DNA of 64,000 nucleotides from Floccifex porci (GTDB lineage Bacteria; Bacillota_I; Bacilli_A; Erysipelotrichales; Erysipelotrichaceae): NCBI RefSeq assembly GCF_009696175.1, contig NZ_VUMM01000003.1, positions 1 to 64,000 of the forward strand, read 5' to 3'. Shown piece by piece: positions 35,587 to 44,043 of this stretch (position 1 is its first letter; each line of letters starts with the position of its first letter). The notes under the pieces were generated by a model. It saw only the letters and a program-made list of their open reading frames with translations, ran no database searches and was not told where the DNA came from. The position numbers and the translations under genes were made by a program.

Positions 35587-36339
35587 ATGGAATATATCCA
35601 GATAACCGAACAGAATATTGAAAGAGAACATATATGCTGTGCCATCTCTAGCAGCAATGATATCCAGGTTCTTTCAAAAAAAGAATGGCTAAAAGAAAGA
35701 TTTAAAGATGGTTTAGTCTTTTTAAAAAGGAAAGAAAGAGGAAAATGTTTTATAGAATACATTCCCTGTGAAAATGCCTGGATTCCAATTGTTGCCAAAG
35801 ATTATATGTATATCAATTGTTTATGGGTTGCTGGCTCATTAAAAGGACATGGTTATGCCAGTGAACTATTGAATGCCTGTATTTTAGACAGCAAAGAAAA
35901 ACATAAAAAAGGAATCTGTATTTTATCTTCCAGTAAGAAAAAACCTTTTTTAGCCGATCCTAAATTTTTAAAACATAAAGGATTTTCTGTATGTGATCAA
36001 AGCGATAATGGCATTCAACTTTGGCATTTATCTTTTCAGGATGAAGAAGATCTTCCTCAATTTAAAGAATGTGCAAAACATCCTCACATTGATGAAATGG
36101 GTCTGGTTTTATATTATACAAACCAGTGTCCATTTAATGCGAAATATGTACCTGTTTTAGAACAGATCTCAAAAGAAAAAGAAATTCCTTTTAAAACCAT
36201 ACATATTACCAGTAAAGAACAGGCTCAAAACGTATGTACACCAATCACAACTTATTCTTTATTTTATAATGGTAACTATGTCACAAATGAGCAGATGAAT
36301 GATAAAAGATTTTTAAAACTTCTATTGACTCTTACATAA
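35587..36339 (+). CDS. GNAT N-acetyltransferase with C-terminal YoaP domain (copy 2)
   Basis: 250 residues from ATG at 35587 (MEYIQITEQNIEREHICC). It parallels the protein at 27693-28442 along its length: EREHICCAIS, KKEWLKERFKDG, GKCFIEYIPCENAWIPI, YINCLWVAGSLKGHGYASELL and the YoaP start YYTNQCPF. There is no Shine-Dalgarno, and the start follows the rubrerythrin terminator at once, so translation may depend on read-through or be weak. Acceptor unknown. Confidence 0.82.
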   Translation: MEYIQITEQNIEREHICCAISSSNDIQVLSKKEWLKERFKDGLVFLKRKERGKCFIEYIPCENAWIPIVAKDYMYINCLWVAGSLKGHGYASELLNACILDSKEKHKKGICILSSSKKKPFLADPKFLKHKGFSVCDQSDNGIQLWHLSFQDEEDLPQFKECAKHPHIDEMGLVLYYTNQCPFNAKYVPVLEQISKEKEIPFKTIHITSKEQAQNVCTPITTYSLFYNGNYVTNEQMNDKRFLKLLLTLT

Positions 36340-36389
36340 TGGTAGAGATTAATCTTTAAGTGAGCTCAATAATCCATGGAGGAAAAAAC

Positions 36390-37190
36390 ATGTTAAAAAT
36401 TGGAGAATTTTCAAAACTATCCAGAGTCAGCATTCGTATGCTTCGTCATTATGATGATATCGGTTTAATAAAACCTTATTTTATTGATCCATCCAATGGA
36501 TATCGTTATTATCAGGAAGAACAATTGTTTATTATTGGAAGAATAACTTCTTTAAAAGAGATGGGGTTTTCTTTATCGGACATCATCCAAATCATAAATT
36601 GTTACGATCGAAAAGAAAAAATTGATACTTTTCTATTGGATAAAAAATCAGAATTAAGAAAAGAAATGGAAGAATACGAATATAAAATACGACTCTTGGA
36701 TTCCGCTTTGAAAAGACTAGAGAAGGAGTCACTTATGAAATTTGATGTCAATGTAAAAACAATACCAGAAAGATATGCTGCCACAGTACAAATGGTTATT
36801 CCAAGATATGAAGAAGAAGGCCTGTTGTGGAGTAAACTAATGGAATGTAAAAATCTAATACCGGATGACCCCTGTTTATCCGCTGCTGTATTTCTAGATA
36901 AGGAATACAAAGAAGAAAATGTAGAAGTCATGATCTGGATGAGCGTAAAGGGAAAATACGAAGATACCGAACACGTAAAGTTTAAAACTTTACCTGCTAT
37001 TAAGATCGCAAGCTGTATTTTAAAAGGAAGCTATCAGGGAATGAATGAAGCCACTGCTTCTGTTGTTTCCTGGATCAAAGACAATGGATATCACTGTAAT
37101 GGCCCAATGTTTAATATTTATCATGTCAGTCCTGCTCAAAGTCAGAATCCAGATGATTTTGTTACGGAAGTTTGTTTCCCTATTGAATAA
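36390..37190 (+). CDS. MerR-family regulator with GyrI-like effector domain
   Basis: 266 residues from ATG at 36390, preceded by GGAGGAAAAAA. The MerR helix-turn-helix is KIGEFSKLSRVSIRMLRHYDDIGLIKP followed by the wing NGYRYYQEEQ. A coiled coil links to a C-terminal GyrI-like/AraC effector-binding domain, ending NPDDFVTEVCFPIE, of the kind that binds multidrugs. The regulated gene is not clear; the small gene downstream is one candidate. Confidence 0.9.
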   Translation: MLKIGEFSKLSRVSIRMLRHYDDIGLIKPYFIDPSNGYRYYQEEQLFIIGRITSLKEMGFSLSDIIQIINCYDRKEKIDTFLLDKKSELRKEMEEYEYKIRLLDSALKRLEKESLMKFDVNVKTIPERYAATVQMVIPRYEEEGLLWSKLMECKNLIPDDPCLSAAVFLDKEYKEENVEVMIWMSVKGKYEDTEHVKFKTLPAIKIASCILKGSYQGMNEATASVVSWIKDNGYHCNGPMFNIYHVSPAQSQNPDDFVTEVCFPIE

Positions 37191-37209
37191 AATCCTTTAT
37201 ACTTAATTT

Positions 37210-37473
37210 ATGGAAAAGTATGAATTGTATTTTAAAGATATTTTTCTTGGAAACCTGATGATTAACGAAGGAAAATATTATTTTGAACCCAATCAATCCG
37301 GAGTCAATCAGGCAAAAGAAGAAACGGTACTGATTGTAGAAATATTAAAGGGAACCCATGGTTTTATCGATCCCATTCCTTTCTTTAAAAATCGAATCGA
37401 TACCATGAATAAATTAAAATCAAATGAAATACAATATCATACAGATTATTTTGTATTAAAAAAAGTCCTATGA
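37210..37473 (+). CDS. Hypothetical 87-residue protein
   Basis: Begins MEKYELYFKDIFLGNLMINEG and has no membrane segment or known motif. The codon pattern and a good terminator directly after it support a real gene. There is no Shine-Dalgarno, but TATACT lies six bases before the ATG, as for other genes here that seem leaderless. I do not recognise the family. Confidence 0.6.
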   Translation: MEKYELYFKDIFLGNLMINEGKYYFEPNQSGVNQAKEETVLIVEILKGTHGFIDPIPFFKNRIDTMNKLKSNEIQYHTDYFVLKKVL

Positions 37474-37499
37474 AATTTTAAAATTTCATAGGTTTTTTT
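37467..37499 (+). terminator. Strong terminator after the 87-residue protein
   Basis: A 26-base perfect palindrome (CCTATGAAATTTT and its complement) followed by seven T residues on the plus strand. It overlaps the end of rpiB on the other strand. Confidence 0.85.
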
Positions 37500-37935
37500 C
37501 TTCTATTTCTTTGATTTTCTGGATTCTCTTTATATGTCTTTCTCCATTTGAAAATGGTGTATTTAAAAAGGTGTGTACGATATCTTTTGCGGTTTCAATA
37601 CCAGTTGTTCTCTGTCCTAAAGCCAGAATATTGGCATCGTTGTGTTCTCTTGTCAGCTTTGCCATTGTTGTATCAGTGCATAAAGCACAGCGAATGCCTT
37701 TCACTTTATTGGCCGCAATGGAAATTCCAATTCCTGTTCCACATAAAAGAATCCCACAGTCTACATTCTGATTAACGACCAGATCGGCTACTTTTCTGGC
37801 ATAATCTGGATAATCCACGGATTCTGGTCCATCACATCCAACATTGATGACTTCATGTCCTTCCTTAACCAGCATATCCAGAATTTCATTTTTATAAACA
37901 TAAGCTCCATGATCGTTTCCAATTGCGATTTTCAT
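37486..37935 (-). CDS. rpiB: Ribose-5-phosphate isomerase B
   Basis: 149 residues. IGNDHGAY at the N-terminus, DYPDYARKVA, the active-site segment GILLCGTGIGISIAANKVKG and NDANILALGQR match RpiB. It interconverts ribose 5-phosphate and ribulose 5-phosphate. The MazG-like gene lies immediately upstream on the same strand (19 bases), so they may be co-transcribed. LacA/LacB-type isomerases are the main alternative but lack support from neighbours. Confidence 0.92.
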   Translation of the reverse strand: MKIAIGNDHGAYVYKNEILDMLVKEGHEVINVGCDGPESVDYPDYARKVADLVVNQNVDCGILLCGTGIGISIAANKVKGIRCALCTDTTMAKLTREHNDANILALGQRTTGIETAKDIVHTFLNTPFSNGERHIKRIQKIKEIEEKNL

Positions 37936-37953
37936 AACATCCTCCCTTTTATA

Positions 37954-38262
37954 TTATTTAGCTTTTAAAGACAACATTTCACGATTTCTTGATGCTTGTC
38001 TTTTCTGTTTAAAATCAATAAACTGTTGAACGGCATTCTGATCCACCATTCCCAATTCTTCCAGCTGGTCAATGATTACCAGAACATCCGCAATTTCTTC
38101 ATTTAATTTTTCATACATTTTTGAGTCTTTTGGAAATCGTTTTACTTTATTAACGGCTTGTATGGCTTCGGCAAATTCTTCCATTGCCATACAGGTAATA
38201 TCGTTATATCCCCATACCTGATTGGTTTCTTTAACCGTATTGCTGTTGATTTGAACTTTCAT
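37954..38262 (-). CDS. MazG-like nucleotide pyrophosphohydrolase
   Basis: 102 residues. The all-alpha NTP pyrophosphohydrolase pattern is visible: MEEFAEAIQAVNK (EExxE) and LNEEIADVLVIIDQL (ExxD). Single-domain proteins of this type hydrolyse nucleoside triphosphates or phosphoribosyl-ATP-like substrates; the substrate here is unknown. It lies just upstream of rpiB. Confidence 0.82.
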   Translation of the reverse strand: MKVQINSNTVKETNQVWGYNDITCMAMEEFAEAIQAVNKVKRFPKDSKMYEKLNEEIADVLVIIDQLEELGMVDQNAVQQFIDFKQKRQASRNREMLSLKAK

Positions 38263-38343
38263 GTAAAATACCTCTCTTTTTTATATTATACTTTAAAAAG
38301 CATAGAATTGCTTAACTTTATTTCGCACAAAAAAGCCGATTGT

Positions 38344-38970
38344 TCATCGACCTATCTTATCTTTTCGACAAATGGAAGGAAACGGACATGTTTCACATTT
38401 CGGATTTCTGGATGTGCATAAATATCGGCCAAAGAAAATCATATCATGATGTCCCTGATTCCATCGATTTCGATCCACTTTCCGTTTTAATTTTTCTTCT
38501 ACTTTTTCCACACTGTCATAAGGTTTTGCCAGACCCAGTCGTTTTGAAACTCTTTCTACATGCGTATCCACCGCAAAAGAAGGAATATCAAAAGCAACTG
38601 AACGAACCACATTGGCTGTTTTTCTTCCCACTCCCTGTAAAGACATTAATTCTTTATAGGTAGAAGGCACTTGTCCATCAAATTTTTCAATCAGATCTTT
38701 TGAACATTTTTTTAAAGACCTGGCTTTATTTTTATACAATCCAATGGAATGAATATACGATTCTATATCTTTAATTTCAGCTTCTGCCATAGCTTTCGCA
38801 TCTGGATAGGCTTTAAATAAAGCGGGTGTTATTTTGTTGACCGAAACATCGGTTGTCTGTGCCGATAGAATCACCGCAATCAACAATTGAAAGGGATTCT
38901 GGTGTACCAGTTCACATTGTGCATCTGGAAAAATCTTTTCGATTTCATCTAATATTTCATTGGCATTCAT
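38344..38970 (-). CDS. nth: Endonuclease III
   Basis: 208 residues. The helix-hairpin-helix LQGVGRKTANVV, the catalytic Lys in this segment and the Asp in SFAVDTHVERVSKRLG are present. The [4Fe-4S] cluster is formed by four cysteines at C-x6-C-x2-C-x5-C (CTSRNPKCETCPFPSIC). It removes oxidised pyrimidines from DNA by glycosylase/AP-lyase action. It overlaps dnaD by four bases, as in the B. subtilis dnaD-nth arrangement. Confidence 0.95.
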   Translation of the reverse strand: MNANEILDEIEKIFPDAQCELVHQNPFQLLIAVILSAQTTDVSVNKITPALFKAYPDAKAMAEAEIKDIESYIHSIGLYKNKARSLKKCSKDLIEKFDGQVPSTYKELMSLQGVGRKTANVVRSVAFDIPSFAVDTHVERVSKRLGLAKPYDSVEKVEEKLKRKVDRNRWNQGHHDMIFFGRYLCTSRNPKCETCPFPSICRKDKIGR

Positions 38971-39497
38971 CGTTTTCCATTCTCCACATCCTGAACTGAC
39001 AGTCCTTTATTCATCCATGAAATCAGAATTCTTTCAATATAGTTCAAATCAACTTTTTCATAAACCACAGCTTCATTCAAAGCACAAATGACTCTTCTTT
39101 CATCGTAAGTAGAAGCCATATCCAGTATTCTCTGCATTTCATAAGAAGATAAAGGACGTTTAAATTCATATTCAAAAGTTTCAAGTAAAGATGCTTTTAA
39201 AGGAATTCCTTTAGGTTTTTCCTGATAAACTCCTTCAATATTAAAAATAACATTTCCATCACTCATATCAATGGATAAATATCCATTATTGGACAAAGAC
39301 AAAAAGATTTCTTCAACTTCATCCACTTCAATTTTTAATTTGTCCGCAATAATTTCATGAGTGATCATCTGATGAATTTCATTATAATAATCAATTAACA
39401 GAAGTACGAGCGCTTCCTGTGCATTGACATGAAGTTTTTCTAAATTTTCAAATATCCAGTTTCGACGATTAAAATAATTGGTGTTAAAAACGCTCAT
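38967..39497 (-). CDS. dnaD: DnaD-domain replication initiation protein
   Basis: 176 residues. The N-terminal winged helix (residues about 1-85) has AQEALVLLLIDYYNE, and the C-terminal DnaD/DnaB domain has LLETFEYEFKRPLSSYEMQRI and YIERILISWMNKGL. DnaD takes part in helicase loading at origins. The gene sits between the TseB-like gene and nth, as in B. subtilis. Confidence 0.88.
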   Translation of the reverse strand: MSVFNTNYFNRRNWIFENLEKLHVNAQEALVLLLIDYYNEIHQMITHEIIADKLKIEVDEVEEIFLSLSNNGYLSIDMSDGNVIFNIEGVYQEKPKGIPLKASLLETFEYEFKRPLSSYEMQRILDMASTYDERRVICALNEAVVYEKVDLNYIERILISWMNKGLSVQDVENGKR

Positions 39498-39944
39498 CTA
39501 TATTTCCCTTTCATATACACGCACAAATGAATCAAAATCAATTAAGATCATATAATCCGTTCCAACAATTTCATAACACGGATTGTTGTATCCATAACCC
39601 AATTCAATGGTTTTACAGTCTACATTATATTCTTCTTTGGCAACATCTTTTGCCTTTTCATAATTCAGATCAGATATTTCTCTTTTTGTGATCGTATCTC
39701 CATTCTCATCAAACCAGTATAATGTATCGTTCGTATAACCATTAAAAGTTACATAATCAAAGATATGACAGGTTAACCCTTTGATTCCTTCCACTCTTTT
39801 TTCAATTTTAGAAAGAATTTTCTCATTTTTTTCTTCCTGAATACGACTTGGCCCACTGATAAATAAAGACCAGTTTAAACTGATAATAAGAAATAATACG
39901 ATGCATAAAATAAAAGTCAATCGAAAGGATCCTTTATTTTTCAT
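39498..39944 (-). CDS. TseB/YpmB-like cell-wall regulator (DUF5590)
   Basis: 148 residues with an N-terminal membrane anchor (LTFILCIVLFLIISLNWSLFI) and an extracytoplasmic part. The repeat of YpmB/TseB is suggested by AKDVAKEEYNVDCKTIELGYGYNNPCYEIVG (first part about residues 45-75). TseB binds class-A penicillin-binding proteins in B. subtilis, where the gene lies upstream of dnaD-nth, as here. Overall similarity is modest, so the assignment rests largely on context. Confidence 0.75.
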   Translation of the reverse strand: MKNKGSFRLTFILCIVLFLIISLNWSLFISGPSRIQEEKNEKILSKIEKRVEGIKGLTCHIFDYVTFNGYTNDTLYWFDENGDTITKREISDLNYEKAKDVAKEEYNVDCKTIELGYGYNNPCYEIVGTDYMILIDFDSFVRVYEREI

Positions 39945-40620
39945 AGAAAGCCTCTATAAAAGAACGAACCAGTTTTGCACTCTGATGGCTGGCAAGAGAA
40001 ACATATTTTGAAAATTCCATAGCATTCTCATGATGATAAATGGTATCACTAATGGATCGAACAATTACATAAGGAATCTGAAATGCACTGGCAACCTGTG
40101 CAATGGCACCTGCTTCCATTTCCGAACAGATTGAATCTGGAAAATTTTTTATCAGCTTCTGAAAATCTTCTTCTTTTTGCATAAAAAGATCCTGTGAAGC
40201 AATGGTCCCCACATGATACGGAATGTGGTTGGCCTGACAGGCTTTTATACAGGATTCCTTTAAAGAAGCATCTGCCTGAAACGACAATCCCAATCCAGAA
40301 GGCCCGTCAATGGGTGTAGTATCGTAATCGGCCTGAACAATGGTATCACTGATAATTAGATCCAGTACGTTTTCTTCTTCAATCAGTCCTCCAGCTGTCC
40401 CAATATTAATAATGGCTTCCAAACAATGATTCATGCACAATAAAGTAGTTGACATACTGGCCATCCCTTTTCCCACTCCACTTTTACATAGAACCACATC
40501 TTTATCTTTGATCGTTCCATAAATAAATTCACTTCGTGCAATTGTCTGTTTCGATGTTACATTCACAAACTTTTCAATTTCAGTAATTTCGGCATCCATT
40601 GCAGCAATAATTCCAATCAT
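39934..40620 (-). CDS. mtnN: 5'-methylthioadenosine/S-adenosylhomocysteine nucleosidase
   Basis: 228 residues from ATG at 40620, preceded by CAGGAGGTTGTT. IGIIAAMDAEI at the N-terminus, INIGTAGGL, CSEMEAGAIAQVA and the catalytic Asp in RSISDTIYHH fit MtnN. It cleaves adenine from MTA and SAH, side products of S-adenosylmethionine use. It overlaps the upstream methyltransferase gene by four bases, which links it to SAM-dependent methylation. Confidence 0.93.
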   Translation of the reverse strand: MIGIIAAMDAEITEIEKFVNVTSKQTIARSEFIYGTIKDKDVVLCKSGVGKGMASMSTTLLCMNHCLEAIINIGTAGGLIEEENVLDLIISDTIVQADYDTTPIDGPSGLGLSFQADASLKESCIKACQANHIPYHVGTIASQDLFMQKEEDFQKLIKNFPDSICSEMEAGAIAQVASAFQIPYVIVRSISDTIYHHENAMEFSKYVSLASHQSAKLVRSFIEAFYEK

Positions 40621-41324
40621 AACAACCTCCTGCATACATAAAAATATTTTTCCCCTTCCTGAATTCCCTCTAAATCAAAATCCGTAGTGACTTTCAGGAT
40701 TTCAAAATATTTTTTTAATTCTGTTTCCAGCCATTCTGGCGTATACACTCTTTGAATGTGATGTTCCTGAACAATTTTTCCATCATCCAGATAAAACGCA
40801 AAATCCTGATAGATGTAATCGTCTTCCGAAAGAATCGACCATTGGTACTGACAATCTTCAAAACATCCTGTTTCATTAAATTCTTCTTCAAATTCGACCA
40901 GACGATCTAAAGAATGTGAATCGAAGAAAAACAATCCATCTTTTTTTAAATGCATAGATACTTCTTTAAAAAACAAAGACACTTCTTCTTTCGAAAGAAT
41001 ATAATTAAAACTATCGCATAAACATGTAATGACATCGTATGTATTCAAATTGGATAAATTTTTCATGTCCTGACAATAAAACTGAATTTTATGTTTTTTA
41101 TCTTTTTCTTTTGCCGCCTGAATCATACCCTGACTTAAATCCAGGGCACTGACCTGAAACCCGTTTTTAGCTAACAAAAGAGATATTTCCGCACTTCCAC
41201 AAGCTAAATCCAGTAATTCACAGGGGGAAGATACTGAATCCATTATCCAATTCACCCAGGCCTGTGTAGCCTGGTCATCTTTTACCAGTTCATCGTAATA
41301 GAAAGACAATTTATCATAAATCAT
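40617..41324 (-). CDS. YqeM-like SAM-dependent methyltransferase
   Basis: 235 residues. Motif I is LLDLACGSAEISLLLAKNG, followed by VSALDLSQGMI and the post-motif YDVITCLCDSFNY. The position after rsfS in the order yqeH-yhbY-nadD-yqeK-rsfS corresponds to B. subtilis yqeM. Methyl acceptor unknown. It overlaps rsfS upstream. Confidence 0.85.
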   Translation of the reverse strand: MIYDKLSFYYDELVKDDQATQAWVNWIMDSVSSPCELLDLACGSAEISLLLAKNGFQVSALDLSQGMIQAAKEKDKKHKIQFYCQDMKNLSNLNTYDVITCLCDSFNYILSKEEVSLFFKEVSMHLKKDGLFFFDSHSLDRLVEFEEEFNETGCFEDCQYQWSILSEDDYIYQDFAFYLDDGKIVQEHHIQRVYTPEWLETELKKYFEILKVTTDFDLEGIQEGEKYFYVCRRLL

Positions 41325-41652
41325 AACGTTTTACTGGAACATCGCAATACAGACGATCCAGCTGATACACCTGCCTTTCTTCTTTTACAAATAAATGAAC
41401 CACTGTTTCATTTAAATCCATTAAGATCCACTTCGAAGCACTGTCTCCTTCCATACGAATGGATTTTTTATATCCAGCTTCTTTTAAACGATCTTTTATA
41501 TTGGTGGCAATCGCATAATTCTGACGAAGATTATTCGTAGAACATACGATCATTGTATCGATAAAAGGCGTTAATGTACGCATATCATACACCAGTATAT
41601 CAAAACCTTTTTTTTCACTGATTGATTTTAAAATCACTTCATTAAAATCCAT
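41314..41652 (-). CDS. rsfS: Ribosomal silencing factor RsfS
   Basis: 112 residues from ATG at 41652, chosen because GGAAGGAAAAT lies upstream and the longer frame is the end of the preceding gene in another phase. The typical blocks ILVYDMRTLTPFIDTMIVCST and IRMEGDSASKWILMDLNETVVHLF are complete. RsfS binds ribosomal protein L14 and blocks subunit joining under starvation. It starts two bases after the nadD-yqeK stop. Confidence 0.92.
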   Translation of the reverse strand: MDFNEVILKSISEKKGFDILVYDMRTLTPFIDTMIVCSTNNLRQNYAIATNIKDRLKEAGYKKSIRMEGDSASKWILMDLNETVVHLFVKEERQVYQLDRLYCDVPVKRYDL

Positions 41653-41653
41653 A

Positions 41654-42670
41654 TTATTTTCCTTCCAGATATTTTCTATTTTCTTCACATTCGTATAGAA
41701 ATCCTTTATATATATTTTCATTACATAAACCAATTCCATAAGAAGTATCATAATCTCTTAATGGATCCAGTTTATCCGCACAGAATACGATCATCGCATA
41801 AGGATCTTCACTGGTTCCTAATACATGATGATAGATCGCATTTTTAATTTGTGGATCGTGAATTTCAAAGATACGATCGACAATTTCACTTCCAACAAAT
41901 CCATGCCATACTGCTGGAGCATAGCTTTTATTTTCAGGACATAAAATATCCATCCAAGGTTCCATTTCTTTAACCGTCATACTTTTGGCAATGTCATGAA
42001 ACAGACCTGCATAATAAGCTTTTTTTTCATCTAAACCATTATTTATGGCAAATTGTGAACATAATTTCGCAACTGACAAACTGTGTTCAAATCGCTTTGG
42101 TTTCACTCTTGATTTCACAAATTCTTCAACATACAATCGTTTTTCATAAATATAATCCAGTACTCCATCACATAAATAATTTAATTTATTTCCTTTTCGA
42201 ATTTCACTGCTGGAAACACAAACATCCTTCATATGTAAACATTGAATGGGATATTTTGTTGAAGACATCTGATAATCTCGGTTAAAACAGACCACCTTTA
42301 CTTCTTCACAGATACGATTGGCTTCTTTCCATAAATGAAACTGTTTGAGCTGATCGTTTCCAATGATCCAGTAAAAATCATAATCCGGATATAATCGTTT
42401 TAATTCTAAAACGGTATCAATTGTATAACTGATTCCTTCTCTTTCCATTTCTATGGTACACAAAGAAAAATAAGGAATATTCTGAATGGATAAAGAAATC
42501 ATATGTTTACGATCTTCATTATCGGTTAGATTGCGATCTTTTAATGGTGTTTTTGAACTCGGTAAAAACCATACTTCATCCAGATTCAGTAAAGCATACG
42601 CTTGTCTGGCAACTTCTATATGACCTGAATGTATGGGATCAAACGATCCTCCAAATATACCAATTTTCAT
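41654..42670 (-). CDS. nadD: Bifunctional NadD nicotinate-nucleotide adenylyltransferase / YqeK HD hydrolase
   Basis: 338 residues. The first roughly 185 form NadD: GIFGGSFDPIHSGH (nucleotide-binding), FLPSSKTPLKD and the SSSEIRKG motif. The remaining ~150 form a YqeK HD-domain hydrolase: RFEHSLSVAKLC, YYAGLFHDIAKSM, APAVWHGFVG and CADKLDPLRDYD. NadD makes deamido-NAD; YqeK is a symmetrical Ap4A hydrolase. In B. subtilis the two are separate neighbouring genes. The reading frame is continuous with no break at the junction, so this is a true fusion. Confidence 0.93.
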   Translation of the reverse strand: MKIGIFGGSFDPIHSGHIEVARQAYALLNLDEVWFLPSSKTPLKDRNLTDNEDRKHMISLSIQNIPYFSLCTIEMEREGISYTIDTVLELKRLYPDYDFYWIIGNDQLKQFHLWKEANRICEEVKVVCFNRDYQMSSTKYPIQCLHMKDVCVSSSEIRKGNKLNYLCDGVLDYIYEKRLYVEEFVKSRVKPKRFEHSLSVAKLCSQFAINNGLDEKKAYYAGLFHDIAKSMTVKEMEPWMDILCPENKSYAPAVWHGFVGSEIVDRIFEIHDPQIKNAIYHHVLGTSEDPYAMIVFCADKLDPLRDYDTSYGIGLCNENIYKGFLYECEENRKYLEGK

Positions 42671-42957
42671 TTCTTTAATCCCAGTTTATTTTCTTTGCTT
42701 CTTCTATATAATACAAAAGTATGTCCTACAATATGAACCACTTCACTGTTCGTATAAGAAGCCAGATCAATGGCTGCCTGACGAGTGGAAATTGGACTGG
42801 TTTTTAATAAATTACATTTTACCAGTTCATGGGCTTCTAACGAATCGGATAATGTCTGAATCAGATTTTCACTGATTCCATCTTTTCCAACCTGTATAAT
42901 CGAACGATAGTTCATACTTAATTTTCTTAAATATTTTTTATTTTCACCTGATAACAT
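42667..42957 (-). CDS. YhbY-family RNA-binding protein
   Basis: 96 residues with the CRM-domain pattern KKYLRKLSMNYRSIIQVGKDGI, then LEAHELVKCNLLKTSP and VHIVGHTFVLYR. It associates with the pre-50S ribosome. It overlaps both neighbours (yqeH end and nadD start), matching the conserved yqeH-yhbY-nadD order. Confidence 0.92.
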   Translation of the reverse strand: MLSGENKKYLRKLSMNYRSIIQVGKDGISENLIQTLSDSLEAHELVKCNLLKTSPISTRQAAIDLASYTNSEVVHIVGHTFVLYRRSKENKLGLKK

Positions 42958-44033
42958 TAAATCATCGCCTTTCTAAATGTAACATAAATTCCTTTATGGA
43001 CTTTTACACTGATTTCTTCAATGGCCCCACTTACACAGAACCATCCAAATCCATGGATCACAATATCCATTTTATCCCCTTTCATTTTTGAATGATACGT
43101 ATGCATTGTCAACAAAGACGTATCCAGACAAGGAGACAGCATTCCATTTAAATGATTTTGCCACAGTGAGTCTGCATTTTCCAGTTTTCCTCTATGAATG
43201 GATACAGATCGTGAAAAATAGGCCACTACACTGGCTTTTCCTTTTACTTTTATATCTAAACGAGCCAATCCGGCTGCCGCAAAAGACTGATCTTCAAAAA
43301 TCTGTGATACAAATGGACGAATGGTTTTTACTGGAATAACCGTTTTCAAATCTTTATTGGATAAATACGTTAATACACTGTGTCCATTTTCAATTCCAGG
43401 TGTGTCATAGATGGTATATCCATCCTGAACAATCGGAATCAGATCCAGAGTGGTTCCTGGATTGCAGGAAGTTGTCAGAACTTTATTCTGATTTAAAAGA
43501 TTTAAAATCGTTGATTTTCCTACATTGGCCATTCCCATAAAGATGACATCTTTATCCTGACGATAATAATCAATGGCCTGTTCTAAAAATTCAATGGACT
43601 GTATAGCTTCTGCACTTTGTTTCAAAAGATCTGAACACAATAATATATCTTTTACTTTAATATTTTCCTGAGCCAGTCTTTCCTGTACAAAAGATGAGAT
43701 TTTTTCAATGGATAATGTTTTAGGAAGAAGATCTCGTTTGGTTAAGACCATAATAATATCTTTTCCTGGTAATTTCTGATTTAATTTAGGAATCAGACTG
43801 GATTCAAAGGCAAACAGATCGACGATCCAGAAAACGATTGCGTCGATTTCATTGATTTTACTGAATGTTTTATTGGATTCAATTCCCTGCTGCATAGAAA
43901 ATACAACATCACCATAATTTCGTATTTTAAAACATCTTTGACAATATATGGCATCTAATGTTGGAACGTATCCAATCTGATCTTTTCTTTCATTCTGCAG
44001 CATAACACCGCATCCTTTACAGTATGCACCCAT
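42957..44033 (-). CDS. yqeH: Ribosome biogenesis GTPase YqeH
   Basis: 358 residues from ATG at 44033 (MGAYCKGCGVMLQ), preceded by GTGAGGTGAA. An N-terminal zinc finger (CKGCG and CQRCF) precedes a circularly permuted GTPase: MVLTKRDLLPK (G4) comes before GMANVGKSTILNLL (G1) and YDTPGI (G3). Needed for 30S assembly in B. subtilis. It heads the conserved ribosome/NAD cluster. Confidence 0.93.
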   Translation of the reverse strand: MGAYCKGCGVMLQNERKDQIGYVPTLDAIYCQRCFKIRNYGDVVFSMQQGIESNKTFSKINEIDAIVFWIVDLFAFESSLIPKLNQKLPGKDIIMVLTKRDLLPKTLSIEKISSFVQERLAQENIKVKDILLCSDLLKQSAEAIQSIEFLEQAIDYYRQDKDVIFMGMANVGKSTILNLLNQNKVLTTSCNPGTTLDLIPIVQDGYTIYDTPGIENGHSVLTYLSNKDLKTVIPVKTIRPFVSQIFEDQSFAAAGLARLDIKVKGKASVVAYFSRSVSIHRGKLENADSLWQNHLNGMLSPCLDTSLLTMHTYHSKMKGDKMDIVIHGFGWFCVSGAIEEISVKVHKGIYVTFRKAMI

Positions 44034-44043
44034 CTGATTCACC

